A DNA stretch of 64,000 nt. Origin: Bacteroidales bacterium SW299. GTDB taxonomy: Bacteria > Bacteroidota > Bacteroidia > Bacteroidales > Bacteroidaceae. The stretch spans positions 310,001 to 374,000 of the forward strand of contig SDWH01000001.1 of assembly GCA_019550975.1 (NCBI GenBank), given 5' to 3'. The position numbers and the translations under genes were made by a program. The number at the start of each line of letters is the position of its first letter. The stretch's first letter is position 1. This document shows, piece by piece, positions 18,163 to 27,390 of the stretch. The notes beneath the pieces were generated by a model that saw nothing but the letters and a program-made list of their open reading frames with translations, was not told the DNA's origin and did no database searches.

Positions 18163-19350
18163 CTATCTAGAACGTATCGGAGTATAACGCTTTATCGTTA
18201 CAGTAAAATCTTTTTCTATCCGCTCTTTATCATATGCAATATTCACAACGATATTACGTTTAATAGCAAGCGAAGAAAAACGAGCCGGAATATTGAAAGA
18301 CAAACTCAAATCAGAATTAGCCCCAATATCTCCTTTCCATTCTCTTGATGCATTCGAGCTTTTTATGGAAATAAAAACATTCTTATATTTAAAATTCCCT
18401 TTATTTTTCACCTTTATTTTTGTATAAGCTTGCCCTTTCTCGTTAGCCCTAAGATTTCTGTCAGTAAGCTCAACCATCAAATCATGACTTATCGATGTCG
18501 TATCAATAGGAACAATCATTTTCCTTACAATACCTTTTTGGGGAGGCTGCTGTTGTATAAAAATTATAGAATCAGTGCCATTCTCATATTTCGTAACGCG
18601 CATAAGAGAGTCCAAATATAAAACTCCTTCCTTATAAATTAACTTTGAAGAGTTTCCAATCTGAATTGTTTCAATAAATGAAGCCGCAGGGGACAATACT
18701 CTTTTTACAACAGCAAATGCTCCATCATCTGATTCTTGACATTGTTTTATACCATCATTAGTGACTATAATACATTCACCTTTACAAACGGAAGACCGGA
18801 AAGAAGCCTCGTTTTTTTTATCTCTCAGCCGATAATGCTCCGTCCCTTCTTTATCGATATGCTTCCAACCGTCTTTATGCGTATAAACAGCAGCAAAATC
18901 CTCTACAAAAGGGGCCACATCGTCAAATTGAGTAGGAAATTTCTTTCCCAACGAAAAAAATCCTTTAGTTTTAAGACGTAAAGGATTTCCATTTTCATCT
19001 ATATACCCCCATTTATCTTCACCAACGATAATATATCCATCATAAATATAACGATATTTAGGATGAACCTTATATGCTGCATCAAACATTTTTATCATCC
19101 CTAAGGTATCAACAATACCATAAATAAAATCATTCTTTGTGAGCAAGGCTTTTCCTTCATGAAACAATATATTCTGAAATTCTATAGAAACTATAACGTT
19201 ATCATTTTTATCTATAATTCCGTAACAATCACCGCTTTTAACCTTATAAAGTCCATTCCCTAAATCTGTTTTATCTCTATAAGCAAATCCTTGCGCACAA
19301 GCTGAAGAAAAAAAACAGACTGATAATAAAACAAACAAGATCTTTCTCAT
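18163..19350 (-). CDS. Exported WG-repeat-like protein paired with the upstream kinase
   Basis: 395 aa. A signal peptide (MRKILFVLLSVCFFSSACAQG) is followed by about 200 residues with WG-repeat character: YGIIDKNDNVIVSIEFQNI, YGIVDTLG, KWGYIDENGNPL and GWKHIDKEG. The C-terminal 130 residues (SISHDLMVELTDRNLRANEKG onward, in part) look like a beta-sandwich. It begins 9 bases after the Ser/Thr kinase at 19360-21030 and is the last gene of the locus. A similar protein follows the kinase at 40721. WG-repeat proteins are exported and of unknown function; I infer that it binds or senses something for the periplasmic part of its partner kinase. The SSAC stretch could be a lipobox, so lipid anchoring is possible. 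Confidence 0.75.
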   Translation of the reverse strand: MRKILFVLLSVCFFSSACAQGFAYRDKTDLGNGLYKVKSGDCYGIIDKNDNVIVSIEFQNILFHEGKALLTKNDFIYGIVDTLGMIKMFDAAYKVHPKYRYIYDGYIIVGEDKWGYIDENGNPLRLKTKGFFSLGKKFPTQFDDVAPFVEDFAAVYTHKDGWKHIDKEGTEHYRLRDKKNEASFRSSVCKGECIIVTNDGIKQCQESDDGAFAVVKRVLSPAASFIETIQIGNSSKLIYKEGVLYLDSLMRVTKYENGTDSIIFIQQQPPQKGIVRKMIVPIDTTSISHDLMVELTDRNLRANEKGQAYTKIKVKNKGNFKYKNVFISIKSSNASREWKGDIGANSDLSLSFNIPARFSSLAIKRNIVVNIAYDKERIEKDFTVTIKRYTPIRSR

Positions 19351-19359
19351 AATTCAATT

Positions 19360-21030
19360 CTATTTTAGCAACCCCCATGCTTTCAACGTTTCCGCATCAT
19401 TTTTTATGGCCTTCTTATATCTATCGGCTGTCACATCATTGGATTGTTTTATCCGCTTGACAAACTTTTTATATAAACTTGTAATTAAATTATCTCCATT
19501 TTCCGGCAAAGCACCTGCAATCTTCTTTTCCATCAGATTATTAAATGCCCAATACACAGACTTATAGTCTGCCGTATCAATTTCCATAGCCCTAAACAAC
19601 CAATCATTGGCCTTATCCAAATCGGCCTCTATATTTAAGAAAGATTGACGCACAGTTGGAACATTAAAAAAACGATTTCCTTTTGACAACGTAAGACCAC
19701 ACTCAAATAATGCAACACTATTCAACGTATCTTCTTTGATAATTTGACATAATCCAGCAAATCCCGAACTTACTTCTGAAGAATTGTTTGAATTGAGTAT
19801 AGTGACATAATAATCCAACTTTGCTGGTGCAAACAAACTATCTTCAACAAGTACCCTTAGCAATTCTTTTCCCTTTATTTGAAGCTCAATGCTATCTTTT
19901 TGATTCAAAAAGGCTAAAGCTTGATTGTAAATTTCCATGCAGGTTGGTTGCTTAAGTGTAGACTTTACTAATCCTTTCTCTGATTCATTATCATTACGAA
20001 GAAAAAAACAGACTAGGCCAATTAATACGATCACAACACATGCAAATCCAACAATAAGCGGAGTCAACTTGCTGTTTTTTTTATTACCAGTCGTCAGCAC
20101 ATGTTCCAAATCAACCCTAAATTCCGCAACAGACGCATATCGCTTAGACTGTATTTTGTCTGTAGCTTTTCGTATAATTCTTTTCAAAGCAACATTGCGA
20201 ACATCTTTCATTGGTAACGGATCGCGTAAATTAGCAGACAGGACATCCTGATCTGTACCAGTAAAAGGCAAATGACCGGTACATAATTGATAAAGCAAAA
20301 CGCCCAATGCATAGATGTCAGTAGTGTAACTTTGACTTTTCACATCTCCAAGCACCAACTCTGGAGCGGCATAATTGACTTTTCCCATAAACACACCGGT
20401 TGCTGTCAGAGCCTTATCCACACTACCAAGAGAAACAATCTGTTTACAGATACCAAAATCAATAAGTTTTATCTTTCCATCTATGGTTATCATTATATTC
20501 GATGGGTCGATATCCCTATGAATATACCCCTTATCATGCAATGCCATTAAACCGGATAGAATAGGCTTCATAATTCTTACAACCGCCACATCACGATTTT
20601 GCAGATACTGACTGTAAACCTCTGCAGCAAATGGTATCTGCATGCCATTTTGGTCACAAGTGACTCCATGCATTACGTTTTCAAGTGTTATTCCTACCAA
20701 CAATTCCATGATAACATGGTAGTGTACCTTGGCTTTACCTCCACCTTCTGACTGAAACGCTGTTTCTACAAAACCGTACATACGTATCAGATTGTCATTC
20801 TCCAATTGGATATTAGCTTCCCTTCTAGCACGTTCGACAACATGCTCAGGTATATTCTCATAAATAGCCTTGACAGCAACAGGCATCTTTTCTCCTGTTC
20901 TTTCTATTACACGGAATCCTTTGAATACACGCCCCATGCCTCCTTCCCCTAAAGGAATTGCATCAGTATCATATTCATAGTATATACCATTCCGTTTTTC
21001 TATTTCACCTTGTAGTCTTATGATATTCAT
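19360..21030 (-). CDS. Transmembrane Ser/Thr protein kinase with extracytoplasmic helical domain
   Basis: 556 aa. Kinase domain about residues 20-310: glycine loop GEGGMGRVF (28-36), VAVKAI Lys (54), catalytic loop HRDIDPSN (171-178), DFG (191-193), APE (222-224). One transmembrane helix (about 322-344) leads to a C-terminal TPR-like region on the other side. The catalytic-loop Lys found in most kinases (HRDxK) is Asp here, as in the kinase at 40721, its close paralogue. Probably phosphorylates Thr residues in FHA-linked T6SS proteins (inference). It follows the pseudokinase-FHA gene by 13 bases and precedes a WG-repeat protein by 9. N-terminal residues IYYEYDTDAIPLGEGGMG match the paralogue closely. 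Confidence 0.92.
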   Translation of the reverse strand: MNIIRLQGEIEKRNGIYYEYDTDAIPLGEGGMGRVFKGFRVIERTGEKMPVAVKAIYENIPEHVVERARREANIQLENDNLIRMYGFVETAFQSEGGGKAKVHYHVIMELLVGITLENVMHGVTCDQNGMQIPFAAEVYSQYLQNRDVAVVRIMKPILSGLMALHDKGYIHRDIDPSNIMITIDGKIKLIDFGICKQIVSLGSVDKALTATGVFMGKVNYAAPELVLGDVKSQSYTTDIYALGVLLYQLCTGHLPFTGTDQDVLSANLRDPLPMKDVRNVALKRIIRKATDKIQSKRYASVAEFRVDLEHVLTTGNKKNSKLTPLIVGFACVVIVLIGLVCFFLRNDNESEKGLVKSTLKQPTCMEIYNQALAFLNQKDSIELQIKGKELLRVLVEDSLFAPAKLDYYVTILNSNNSSEVSSGFAGLCQIIKEDTLNSVALFECGLTLSKGNRFFNVPTVRQSFLNIEADLDKANDWLFRAMEIDTADYKSVYWAFNNLMEKKIAGALPENGDNLITSLYKKFVKRIKQSNDVTADRYKKAIKNDAETLKAWGLLK

Positions 21031-21043
21031 TTGAAGATGTAAT

Positions 21044-22345
21044 TTAATATGCTTCTACTCTAAGTTTTACATTACCTATAGATATAATATCCCCGGGAAT
21101 TATTTTACTTCCCTCTTCTGTGACTTCCTTTGAATTAATGTACGTGCCATTCAAAGACCGAGCCCAATTCCCTTGTACCTCTTTATCCCACTGCCCATCG
21201 CGAAGATACCACGTTTCAGTTTCATCATCCCATTCAAGCGTGCAATGACGACGGGATATATACGAAGAAACAGGTTCGGATAATTGAATCTGGTTGAATA
21301 TGGAGTCATCTTTTCTCCCCAAGGTTATAATTCTTTTGGGTGACGGCATGATTTCCGGCAGACGATAACATTTTCCCCAGTCATTTCCTTGCATCACATG
21401 AAGCATGATACCATTTAATATTGCATTTGGAGCTTCTACTTGGCTACCTTGTACGGCAATATATGGATATTCATTCCCTGGAAGTTTCTCCAACAATTCA
21501 TCAACACTTCCTGCACGGCTGTGAGGGTCGGCAGACAAGCATGCTTCCAATATGTTCATCCACATCTCCCGCTGTTCGTTTCGGAATAAGATATTTCTAT
21601 TCCAGTCATCGCTTTGTACACGAGTCTGATAATGTATCCAATCTGATTCTGTAACCAACTTCCCATAAGGCAATTCACCGGTCAGCATAAAGAACAATAT
21701 CACGCCGAAAGAAAATATGTCAACCGATGGAAGTATAGTAGCATATCGTTCTAATCGGTAAAGTTCTGGAGCCTGATAAGCCAATGCCTTATCAATGAAG
21801 TGCGAATGCAGTGTCTTATTCTTGCTCGCCAATAAATTGGCTCTGCCGCCAAGTATTACATAATTGGTTAACTTGACACGATTGCCATCAGCTATAAGGA
21901 TGTTTTCCGGAGTTAGCTGGCAGTGTACCTTCCCCGATTTGTGCAGGTCTTGCAATCCATATAGTATTTCTTTGGCAGTCTTTACGATATCCAGCCTTTG
22001 GTTCCTGATAAGATGAGATAAATCCAAGGACTTGCAATATTCCAAAAGCAGATAAGGATTGCCATTTACCATACCTGTGTGTACAATATTGGTAAGGTAA
22101 TTGCTCTTTATCTGACAACTCTTTATTTCATTATCCGCCGAGAGCAACATCTTTTGGCGAAGACTGGGCTCCACTTCCCAAAGCTTTAGCAACTTCAGGA
22201 TGTACTCATTACCGGATGTATCATTCACCTTAAATTTTTGGTCAGTCCGCGTGGAATTAAGTACCCTTTCTACCCGGAACTTTCCATCTATCATATCGTG
22301 CATGCGAAAATCGCAGCGTTGAACTATATTATATCCCATTGTCAT
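21044..22345 (-). CDS. Pseudokinase fused to an FHA domain
   Basis: 433 aa from the ATG at 22345, whose ATGA overlaps the upstream stop codon; a TTG at 22360 could lengthen it by 5 residues. The first 270 residues have a kinase fold, but the motifs are degraded: no glycine loop, HCQLTPEN (141-148) in place of HRDxKxxN so the catalytic Asp is Gln, and TNY in place of DFG. The beta-3 Lys (YILKLLK) and APE (AYQAPELY) remain. It should not transfer phosphate. The C-terminal 100 residues form an FHA domain (SRRHCTLEWDD, SLNGTYINSKEV), which reads phosphothreonine. Probably a phospho-dependent scaffold that couples kinases to the secretion apparatus. The next gene downstream is an active kinase. 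Confidence 0.88.
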   Translation of the reverse strand: MTMGYNIVQRCDFRMHDMIDGKFRVERVLNSTRTDQKFKVNDTSGNEYILKLLKLWEVEPSLRQKMLLSADNEIKSCQIKSNYLTNIVHTGMVNGNPYLLLEYCKSLDLSHLIRNQRLDIVKTAKEILYGLQDLHKSGKVHCQLTPENILIADGNRVKLTNYVILGGRANLLASKNKTLHSHFIDKALAYQAPELYRLERYATILPSVDIFSFGVILFFMLTGELPYGKLVTESDWIHYQTRVQSDDWNRNILFRNEQREMWMNILEACLSADPHSRAGSVDELLEKLPGNEYPYIAVQGSQVEAPNAILNGIMLHVMQGNDWGKCYRLPEIMPSPKRIITLGRKDDSIFNQIQLSEPVSSYISRRHCTLEWDDETETWYLRDGQWDKEVQGNWARSLNGTYINSKEVTEEGSKIIPGDIISIGNVKLRVEAY

Positions 22346-22677
22346 TCTACAATTATGCAACCTATCCTAAACAAATCATCCCAAAGTTTTGAGAAAAACT
22401 CCGCACATTTTGTCATGCTATTTTCAAATAAAGAAACTATATGACTTTCATCAATTAAGGCTTCTTTTGCTAAATCAAACGAAGGCATAAATCTTTTTTC
22501 TTTTTTTATCTTCGCCATCTTTCCTAAAATCCTCCATATTTGTCCGAGATTATTTAGGTTTAGTAACTTACAAGTGACATTTGGATAACTATGAATGATT
22601 CTAGAAATGCATTGAATTGCCTGAATTCTTGAAACAGCTTGGACTGCTGTGGGTAAAATACGTATAAGTTGTATCAT
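22342..22677 (-). CDS. Small hypothetical protein in T6SS operon
   Basis: 111 aa, translationally coupled on both sides by ATGA overlaps (22674-22677 upstream, 22342-22345 downstream), which argues strongly that it is translated. It is mostly helical, basic in the middle (KMAKIKKEKRF) and has no signal peptide or clear membrane helix. I do not recognise a family. Its place two genes after the peptidoglycan-binding putative effector would allow an immunity or adaptor role, but nothing in the sequence proves this. Confidence 0.65.
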   Translation of the reverse strand: MIQLIRILPTAVQAVSRIQAIQCISRIIHSYPNVTCKLLNLNNLGQIWRILGKMAKIKKEKRFMPSFDLAKEALIDESHIVSLFENSMTKCAEFFSKLWDDLFRIGCIIVE

Positions 22678-23108
22678 TTCTTGGTTTTAATATTGAATTT
22701 AAAAAGTCTATCTCCCATTCTTATTATATCGCCGGGCTCTAGTTTTATTCCTGCACCCGCATGTACATAGGTTGAATTGTCACGAGAACGATCTTCAATG
22801 AACCAATGACCATCCGAGAAGAAGAGGCAGGCCTGCTCTTCATCATCAATGGTCGTATCACGCGAAACGGTATTATGACGAGAAAGGTAGACTTCAGCAC
22901 CTTCTTCATACACTTCCTCTGGTAATTCTCTTTCACCTGGCAACGAAATTGGCTGTAAAGTGCAATAGGGTATTTCATCCTCGTCATACCATTCCTCTTC
23001 TGTCGCTGCTACAGGAGCAACAATCTCGTCAGGCATTTCTGCCAAGCAATTCGGGCAAGCGTGCATCCCGTTTATTACGGGGTAGCCACAATTATTACAT
23101 TGTATCAT
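22674..23108 (-). CDS. Zinc-ribbon plus FHA domain protein
   Basis: 144 aa. The N-terminus carries two Cys pairs (CNNCGYPV and ACPNCLAEM) that form a zinc ribbon. An acidic linker precedes a C-terminal FHA domain (about 65-142): YLSRHNTVSRDTTIDDEE, then DRSRDNSTYVHAGAG and GDIIRMGDRLFKFNI. The FHA Ser/His region is somewhat degenerate (SRDTTI in place of SRxH), so phosphothreonine binding is likely but unproven. It is cytoplasmic. It follows the peptidoglycan-binding gene by 5 bases and couples to the next gene by ATGA. Zinc-ribbon FHA proteins occur beside kinase-controlled secretion systems; a hub role is inferred. Confidence 0.85.
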   Translation of the reverse strand: MIQCNNCGYPVINGMHACPNCLAEMPDEIVAPVAATEEEWYDEDEIPYCTLQPISLPGERELPEEVYEEGAEVYLSRHNTVSRDTTIDDEEQACLFFSDGHWFIEDRSRDNSTYVHAGAGIKLEPGDIIRMGDRLFKFNIKTKK

Positions 23109-23113
23109 ATTTG

Positions 23114-24139
23114 CTATAAATTATCAAAATAATATTCAATATATTTGTTCCAAAAGTATGATATACAGAATATTATAATAGCGACAACGATAGTAGCGGC
23201 CAATGCCGCTATTGCTGTTGCTACGGTTCCTAAACCAGCTGTTGCACATAATGCTACTGTACCCGCGACTGCTGCTGAAGTAGCGAGTGCCATTATGCCA
23301 ATCTCTAATATTTTAGAAAAAGCCTTACATAAATACTCATATCCATCAATCCATTTGCCTTCAGAGAAATACGTCCACCCTTTTTTTATATAAACCACAA
23401 CCGAACTCCATTCTATAACTTTAAAAATCTTTCCTAATGGCTTCAAAAATGACATTATTTTTGGAATGCATTCGTTTAAAGTTGTTCCTATATTCTTGAC
23501 TTTATTTATGGTCTCTACTATTTGATTAGCTCTCTTCTTTGCCGTAGAAACTTCTCTAAGATGATTAACTCTAATGCTTTTCATCTGTTCTTGAATTTGC
23601 AGTTTTCGCGCCGAACTTTTGGTGTTATTTAACTCTTTACCTAAGTTTATGTATGACTCTGGCATAGCTTTTATTTTCTTCTTAAAGAAGTCTTTTTCAT
23701 TTAGTGCCTTATTGTAAAGCCTACTTAAGCTATGACGATCTGTTGCTCCTACTTTTAAATCTTTTACACTATCGCTTCCGGTAAAGAAACTAAGACCTAC
23801 CAATCCCTTATTGTTGTAAAAAGCCTCGTCCAAAGCGTCTATTATGTTATCAATTATATTGGTAATCTTATCATAATTGGATTCTTTGGCTGTTTCTGCC
23901 TTTTTATTTTTCCACGGGTCTGCATCCATTAGAGCTTCTAATGTCAAAGGTCCAATTTGACCGTCTGGAGTTAAATTTCGACTTTGTTGAAACCTACGGA
24001 TTAATGATATAGTTTCAGGACCCAATTTATCATCTTCACGGATTTGTGTCTGCATAATCCGATTTAATTTTTGTTGTACCCAGCGAACGGATACGACTTT
24101 ATTCGTTTGATATATTCGATAGCCTAACAATTGCTCCAT
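23114..24139 (-). CDS. Peptidoglycan-binding-domain protein with hydrophobic C-terminus, putative T6SS effector
   Basis: 341 aa without a signal peptide. The first 75 residues fit a PG_binding_1 domain (VRWVQQKLN, GPETISLIRRFQQ, TPDGQIGPLTLEALMD). The middle is a charged helical region. The last 70 residues hold two long hydrophobic helices rich in Ala and Val (about 275-330), then an aromatic tail. A cell-wall-binding domain on a protein with no export signal suggests delivery by the neighbouring T6SS, with the helices perhaps forming a pore in the target's membrane. An alternative is a structural protein inserted in the inner membrane that contacts peptidoglycan. It follows tssF by 12 bases. 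No certain immunity gene is seen. Confidence 0.7.
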   Translation of the reverse strand: MEQLLGYRIYQTNKVVSVRWVQQKLNRIMQTQIREDDKLGPETISLIRRFQQSRNLTPDGQIGPLTLEALMDADPWKNKKAETAKESNYDKITNIIDNIIDALDEAFYNNKGLVGLSFFTGSDSVKDLKVGATDRHSLSRLYNKALNEKDFFKKKIKAMPESYINLGKELNNTKSSARKLQIQEQMKSIRVNHLREVSTAKKRANQIVETINKVKNIGTTLNECIPKIMSFLKPLGKIFKVIEWSSVVVYIKKGWTYFSEGKWIDGYEYLCKAFSKILEIGIMALATSAAVAGTVALCATAGLGTVATAIAALAATIVVAIIIFCISYFWNKYIEYYFDNL

Positions 24140-24151
24140 ATCAAAAGGCTA

Positions 24152-25843
24152 CTATATAAAAATTATTAATAGACAAGAAAAACTCTTTCTCAACTCAATA
24201 TTAATTTTCAAGTAATCAAAAAAATCAGACTTGTTTATCTCTTCTTTCAATGACTCGGAGAGGATTTGAAAATGCACATTAATGCATTTCTCTATATGTC
24301 TGTCAACAGGAACATTGCTTTCAGATAGAGATATGTTGCAATAGCTTATGGCTTCTTCGCCAAAAGCACGTATGAACTCCATTTTGCAATATTGCAGCAA
24401 ATCCATTTTGGTGAACAAACGGTCATTGCTATTCACAATATGTCTTACCAATTCTTTGCGTGTCTTTATATCTTTAACCTTATTACGTCCTCCTGTTGCG
24501 TTAATCAGTGCTTCGGCATCTCCTACAGCGGCATTTGTTGATGTTAATCTTCCGCCACGTCTCAGAAGATTTCCCCGTTCGCCATTGGTCGTGAAATAGG
24601 TCAGCACCATGGGTTGCTGCTTGTTCCGAGGGTTACGAATGGCGTATGTTCCTCCGTATGGGCGGACATTTCCCGAACGGTATTCGTCCAATGAATCGTA
24701 AACCTGCATCATTGACTGACGCAAGGAACGAAGTGTAGCTCCGTCGTGCAATGAATTGCTGTCTACAAAGGCAAAATAATCGTTTACGTAATGACGATAA
24801 AGATTGGTTACATCTTCACGAATCCGTTCATTATCATATTGGTTGACATCGAAATCACGTATAAAGAAATCTTGCGCCTGTTCTTGATTTTGTACCACAT
24901 CTAAAAAATAAGTGCCCGTTTTATCATTTTCTAAACGCTGAATAGGCTCGCTATAATTCAGTTTCACATCTTGGATGTCATAATTTACAGCTGGAATGCA
25001 ATTCAATAAAATGGCCGTGTCAAGTGGCAATGAAATCCCCCGGTCTGTTTTGATTCGTATCCACAAAAAACGATTGCCTATAAAAGGCTCCAAGATTTCC
25101 TGTGCATACGAATCCATAATCCAAGCCGGGATTTCTCCGCGATGCAGCGTACGCTTATTGGAACATTTCCCAAAGCGGTACAACCACAGACCATAGTATA
25201 CCAAACTTTTTTTCCAGAATTCAGCCAGCATGAAGTTTGAATTTAGCGTACGAGGCATATCTTCCATAACCAAAGACAAGGGGATCTGCACATCTCCCAC
25301 TTCTGCTGTCAAGCTATCGTCTGGCAATGGATGTGACAAAGCAATCATGACATCCTCCAGCGTATTAACTTCCCCTGCCGCATCAAATGCCAACCACAAC
25401 TCTTTATTATACCGGTTGTCCGGCCATGTCGCTTGAACGGGCTGCTTATCAGGTTGCAGCAGAGTATTGTTCATGAAGCAAGCCATCAGTCTGCCGGGCA
25501 CGATGCGCGTCTTGAATATCGGACGATAATTACACTTGGTGGGTTTGTAGGTAAACGCATCATTTTCGTCAATAAAATAAGGTGTACATTCGCGCCCGTT
25601 GCCGATACTAAGCACTGTAACTGCAGGTTGTGCCTTGAGGTTGCTCTGTAATAACACCTGGTCACAGAAACGTTCAGACAGTCTTTCTACCGTCTGATCC
25701 ATCTTTCGTTCTATCTCACAAGATTGGTGGGCCAAAGCGACAAGCATCATCTTTGCCACAGGATCGGATAGCGATATGCGCTGCTCATCCTGTTCCAACG
25801 CCTGCTGTATCTCAGCAACCTTGTTTCTTACCTTTACATCCAT
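24152..25843 (-). CDS. tssF: T6SS baseplate protein TssF-like
   Basis: 563 aa, in the usual TssF range. Family-like features include the N-terminal LSDPVAKMMLVALAHQ and IERKMDQTVERLSERF, and the C-terminal stretch with GGRLTSTNAAVGDAEALINA and KTRKELVRHIVNSNDRLFT, which matches the Bacteroidetes TssF pattern. TssF forms the wedge of the baseplate with TssG, TssE and TssK. The start codon shares one base with the tssE stop (TAATG), so translation is coupled. The extreme C-terminus (SFSCLLIIFI) is unusually hydrophobic. Confidence 0.8.
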   Translation of the reverse strand: MDVKVRNKVAEIQQALEQDEQRISLSDPVAKMMLVALAHQSCEIERKMDQTVERLSERFCDQVLLQSNLKAQPAVTVLSIGNGRECTPYFIDENDAFTYKPTKCNYRPIFKTRIVPGRLMACFMNNTLLQPDKQPVQATWPDNRYNKELWLAFDAAGEVNTLEDVMIALSHPLPDDSLTAEVGDVQIPLSLVMEDMPRTLNSNFMLAEFWKKSLVYYGLWLYRFGKCSNKRTLHRGEIPAWIMDSYAQEILEPFIGNRFLWIRIKTDRGISLPLDTAILLNCIPAVNYDIQDVKLNYSEPIQRLENDKTGTYFLDVVQNQEQAQDFFIRDFDVNQYDNERIREDVTNLYRHYVNDYFAFVDSNSLHDGATLRSLRQSMMQVYDSLDEYRSGNVRPYGGTYAIRNPRNKQQPMVLTYFTTNGERGNLLRRGGRLTSTNAAVGDAEALINATGGRNKVKDIKTRKELVRHIVNSNDRLFTKMDLLQYCKMEFIRAFGEEAISYCNISLSESNVPVDRHIEKCINVHFQILSESLKEEINKSDFFDYLKINIELRKSFSCLLIIFI

Positions 25844-26373
25844 TATTTGTTATTTAAAAACGGATCCATAAAAAATTCCACTTCACGCTGATACTCACCT
25901 TCGCGTGTACCGACAAATTCATTGTAAGTCAATCGTCCCTTAACCAAAACCCTGACCACATATTTGCTATTTTCACCCCGACGGGAAAACTTATTCTTCT
26001 CCATGCTAAGTTGTACTTCCACTTCCAAATTCTTCAGGTATGGGATGTAATACAAAATGCTGTCGCGCACACTTCTCTCACATTGTCTGATGCCGGCTCT
26101 CGACATCTGCACCTTTTCTTCCCGGTTGTTTTTACGCTTCACAATCTTAAAATCAGCGCCATGGTTGAAATCTACCAAATTCATGGCAATAAATTCATTA
26201 TCCCAAAAACTGAACCCAAATTCTTCATCAGCCTTAAAGCGCCGTATGCTGGTAAACACTACGGTATCTACCCAGTTGTCGATGACAGAAACCACGTTAG
26301 ACAATGGTCGGTCAATCTGAAGGTTCAACTGCTCGTCGTTTACGAAACGTATGGGAGAATCACTATAATGCAT
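25843..26373 (-). CDS. tssE: T6SS baseplate protein TssE (gp25-like)
   Basis: 176 aa. The pattern fits gp25/TssE: an N-terminal helix, FKADEEFGFSFWDNEF, a helix (CERSVRDSILYYIPYL) that matches the region holding the EPR motif in gp25, and strands that follow it. The EPR motif itself is not intact. TssE links sheath to baseplate. The stop overlaps tssF by one base, and tssK lies 16 bases upstream, making an ordered baseplate cluster tssG-like, tssK, tssE, tssF. Confidence 0.75.
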   Translation of the reverse strand: MHYSDSPIRFVNDEQLNLQIDRPLSNVVSVIDNWVDTVVFTSIRRFKADEEFGFSFWDNEFIAMNLVDFNHGADFKIVKRKNNREEKVQMSRAGIRQCERSVRDSILYYIPYLKNLEVEVQLSMEKNKFSRRGENSKYVVRVLVKGRLTYNEFVGTREGEYQREVEFFMDPFLNNK

Positions 26374-26389
26374 GCCTATGATTATAAGA

Positions 26390-27382
26390 TTAATGGTGCT
26401 TTTTACGGATGCTATCAGTGCTGCCCATTATCCTGCGCGGTGGTCTTACCACTTCCGGCTCCAGTCTTGCCTCCGCCACAACTGCCGTTTTCTGCCTGAA
26501 AAGTTGCGGCAAACTTATCAGCAGATGTGTTAACCGGATACCTTCATGTACCATCTCTGAAATTACATAAGGAGTATAATGAGACTCAACAAAAGCCATG
26601 CATTTCTCTGTTTCAGGAACCGTGATATCCTTTTCCATATTTGCCAATGTCAGCAATACCTGTATGCCTTCCTGCATAAGAGTTATCAAATGTCGAGGTG
26701 TCATACAGTCTGCTTCCTTCTCTACTTCAATAGCGATGCGGCACAATGCAGGAATAGCAGCCATTACCAACGTATATTGTTCTGTGTTGACGGCATCTTT
26801 CAATGCATTGACAAGAGCTTCTATCTCCACTGCATAGTTTGCGGCAGCACGCAAAAGTGCCCCATTGGAACGCAATGAAATGCATGGAGCAATGAAAGCT
26901 TCATCCATGCTCCATCCGTGCCTATAGACAAAGCGGGCAAACGGAACGGCATCCGGATTATTATAATGCTCGCTCTCAAGCTTTGCAAATAACTGATAAT
27001 CAGCATCACAAAGGGGTACAGAAGTGTCATTGCAGGATACCTTTACTGTCTTATCTGAAGTCTTATCCAAAAACAAGATTAACGGTTCTGTTGTTTCGGG
27101 TAGACGAATGTTTTGAAACAAACTTCTCTCTTCCCGTGAAAAAGATAACTGGATCAGCTTTCCAGACCGACTGATGGCATTCGCTTGCAGTTCTGTCACC
27201 GACAAACTTGTTTCCGTCTGTTCATACCGGAAAATCGGCAGTTCAAGAAATCCATAGTCTCCGTTAACCAATGCGGCGTATAATGGTTGCAGGTAAGACA
27301 AGTAATATTCGTCCGACATACGAAACGTTTCATCGGTCAGCCGCATCCCTGCTTGCCAATCTACTCGATATTTATTCACCAT
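26390..27382 (-). CDS. tssK: T6SS baseplate protein TssK-like, short form
   Basis: 330 aa. The opening residues (VDWQAGMRLTDETFRMSDEYY) follow the TssK N-terminal pattern in which the protein contacts the baseplate (W-x-x-G-M-x-L-x-x-x-x-F), and an internal helical bundle (about 175-300) follows. Proteobacterial TssK proteins are longer, about 440 aa, and their C-terminal domain binds the membrane complex. Here the helical bundle is followed only by a basic tail, so the docking part is short or different. It sits 8 bases after the tssG candidate. Confidence 0.78.
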   Translation of the reverse strand: MVNKYRVDWQAGMRLTDETFRMSDEYYLSYLQPLYAALVNGDYGFLELPIFRYEQTETSLSVTELQANAISRSGKLIQLSFSREERSLFQNIRLPETTEPLILFLDKTSDKTVKVSCNDTSVPLCDADYQLFAKLESEHYNNPDAVPFARFVYRHGWSMDEAFIAPCISLRSNGALLRAAANYAVEIEALVNALKDAVNTEQYTLVMAAIPALCRIAIEVEKEADCMTPRHLITLMQEGIQVLLTLANMEKDITVPETEKCMAFVESHYTPYVISEMVHEGIRLTHLLISLPQLFRQKTAVVAEARLEPEVVRPPRRIMGSTDSIRKKHH

Positions 27383-27390
27383 AGATAAAG

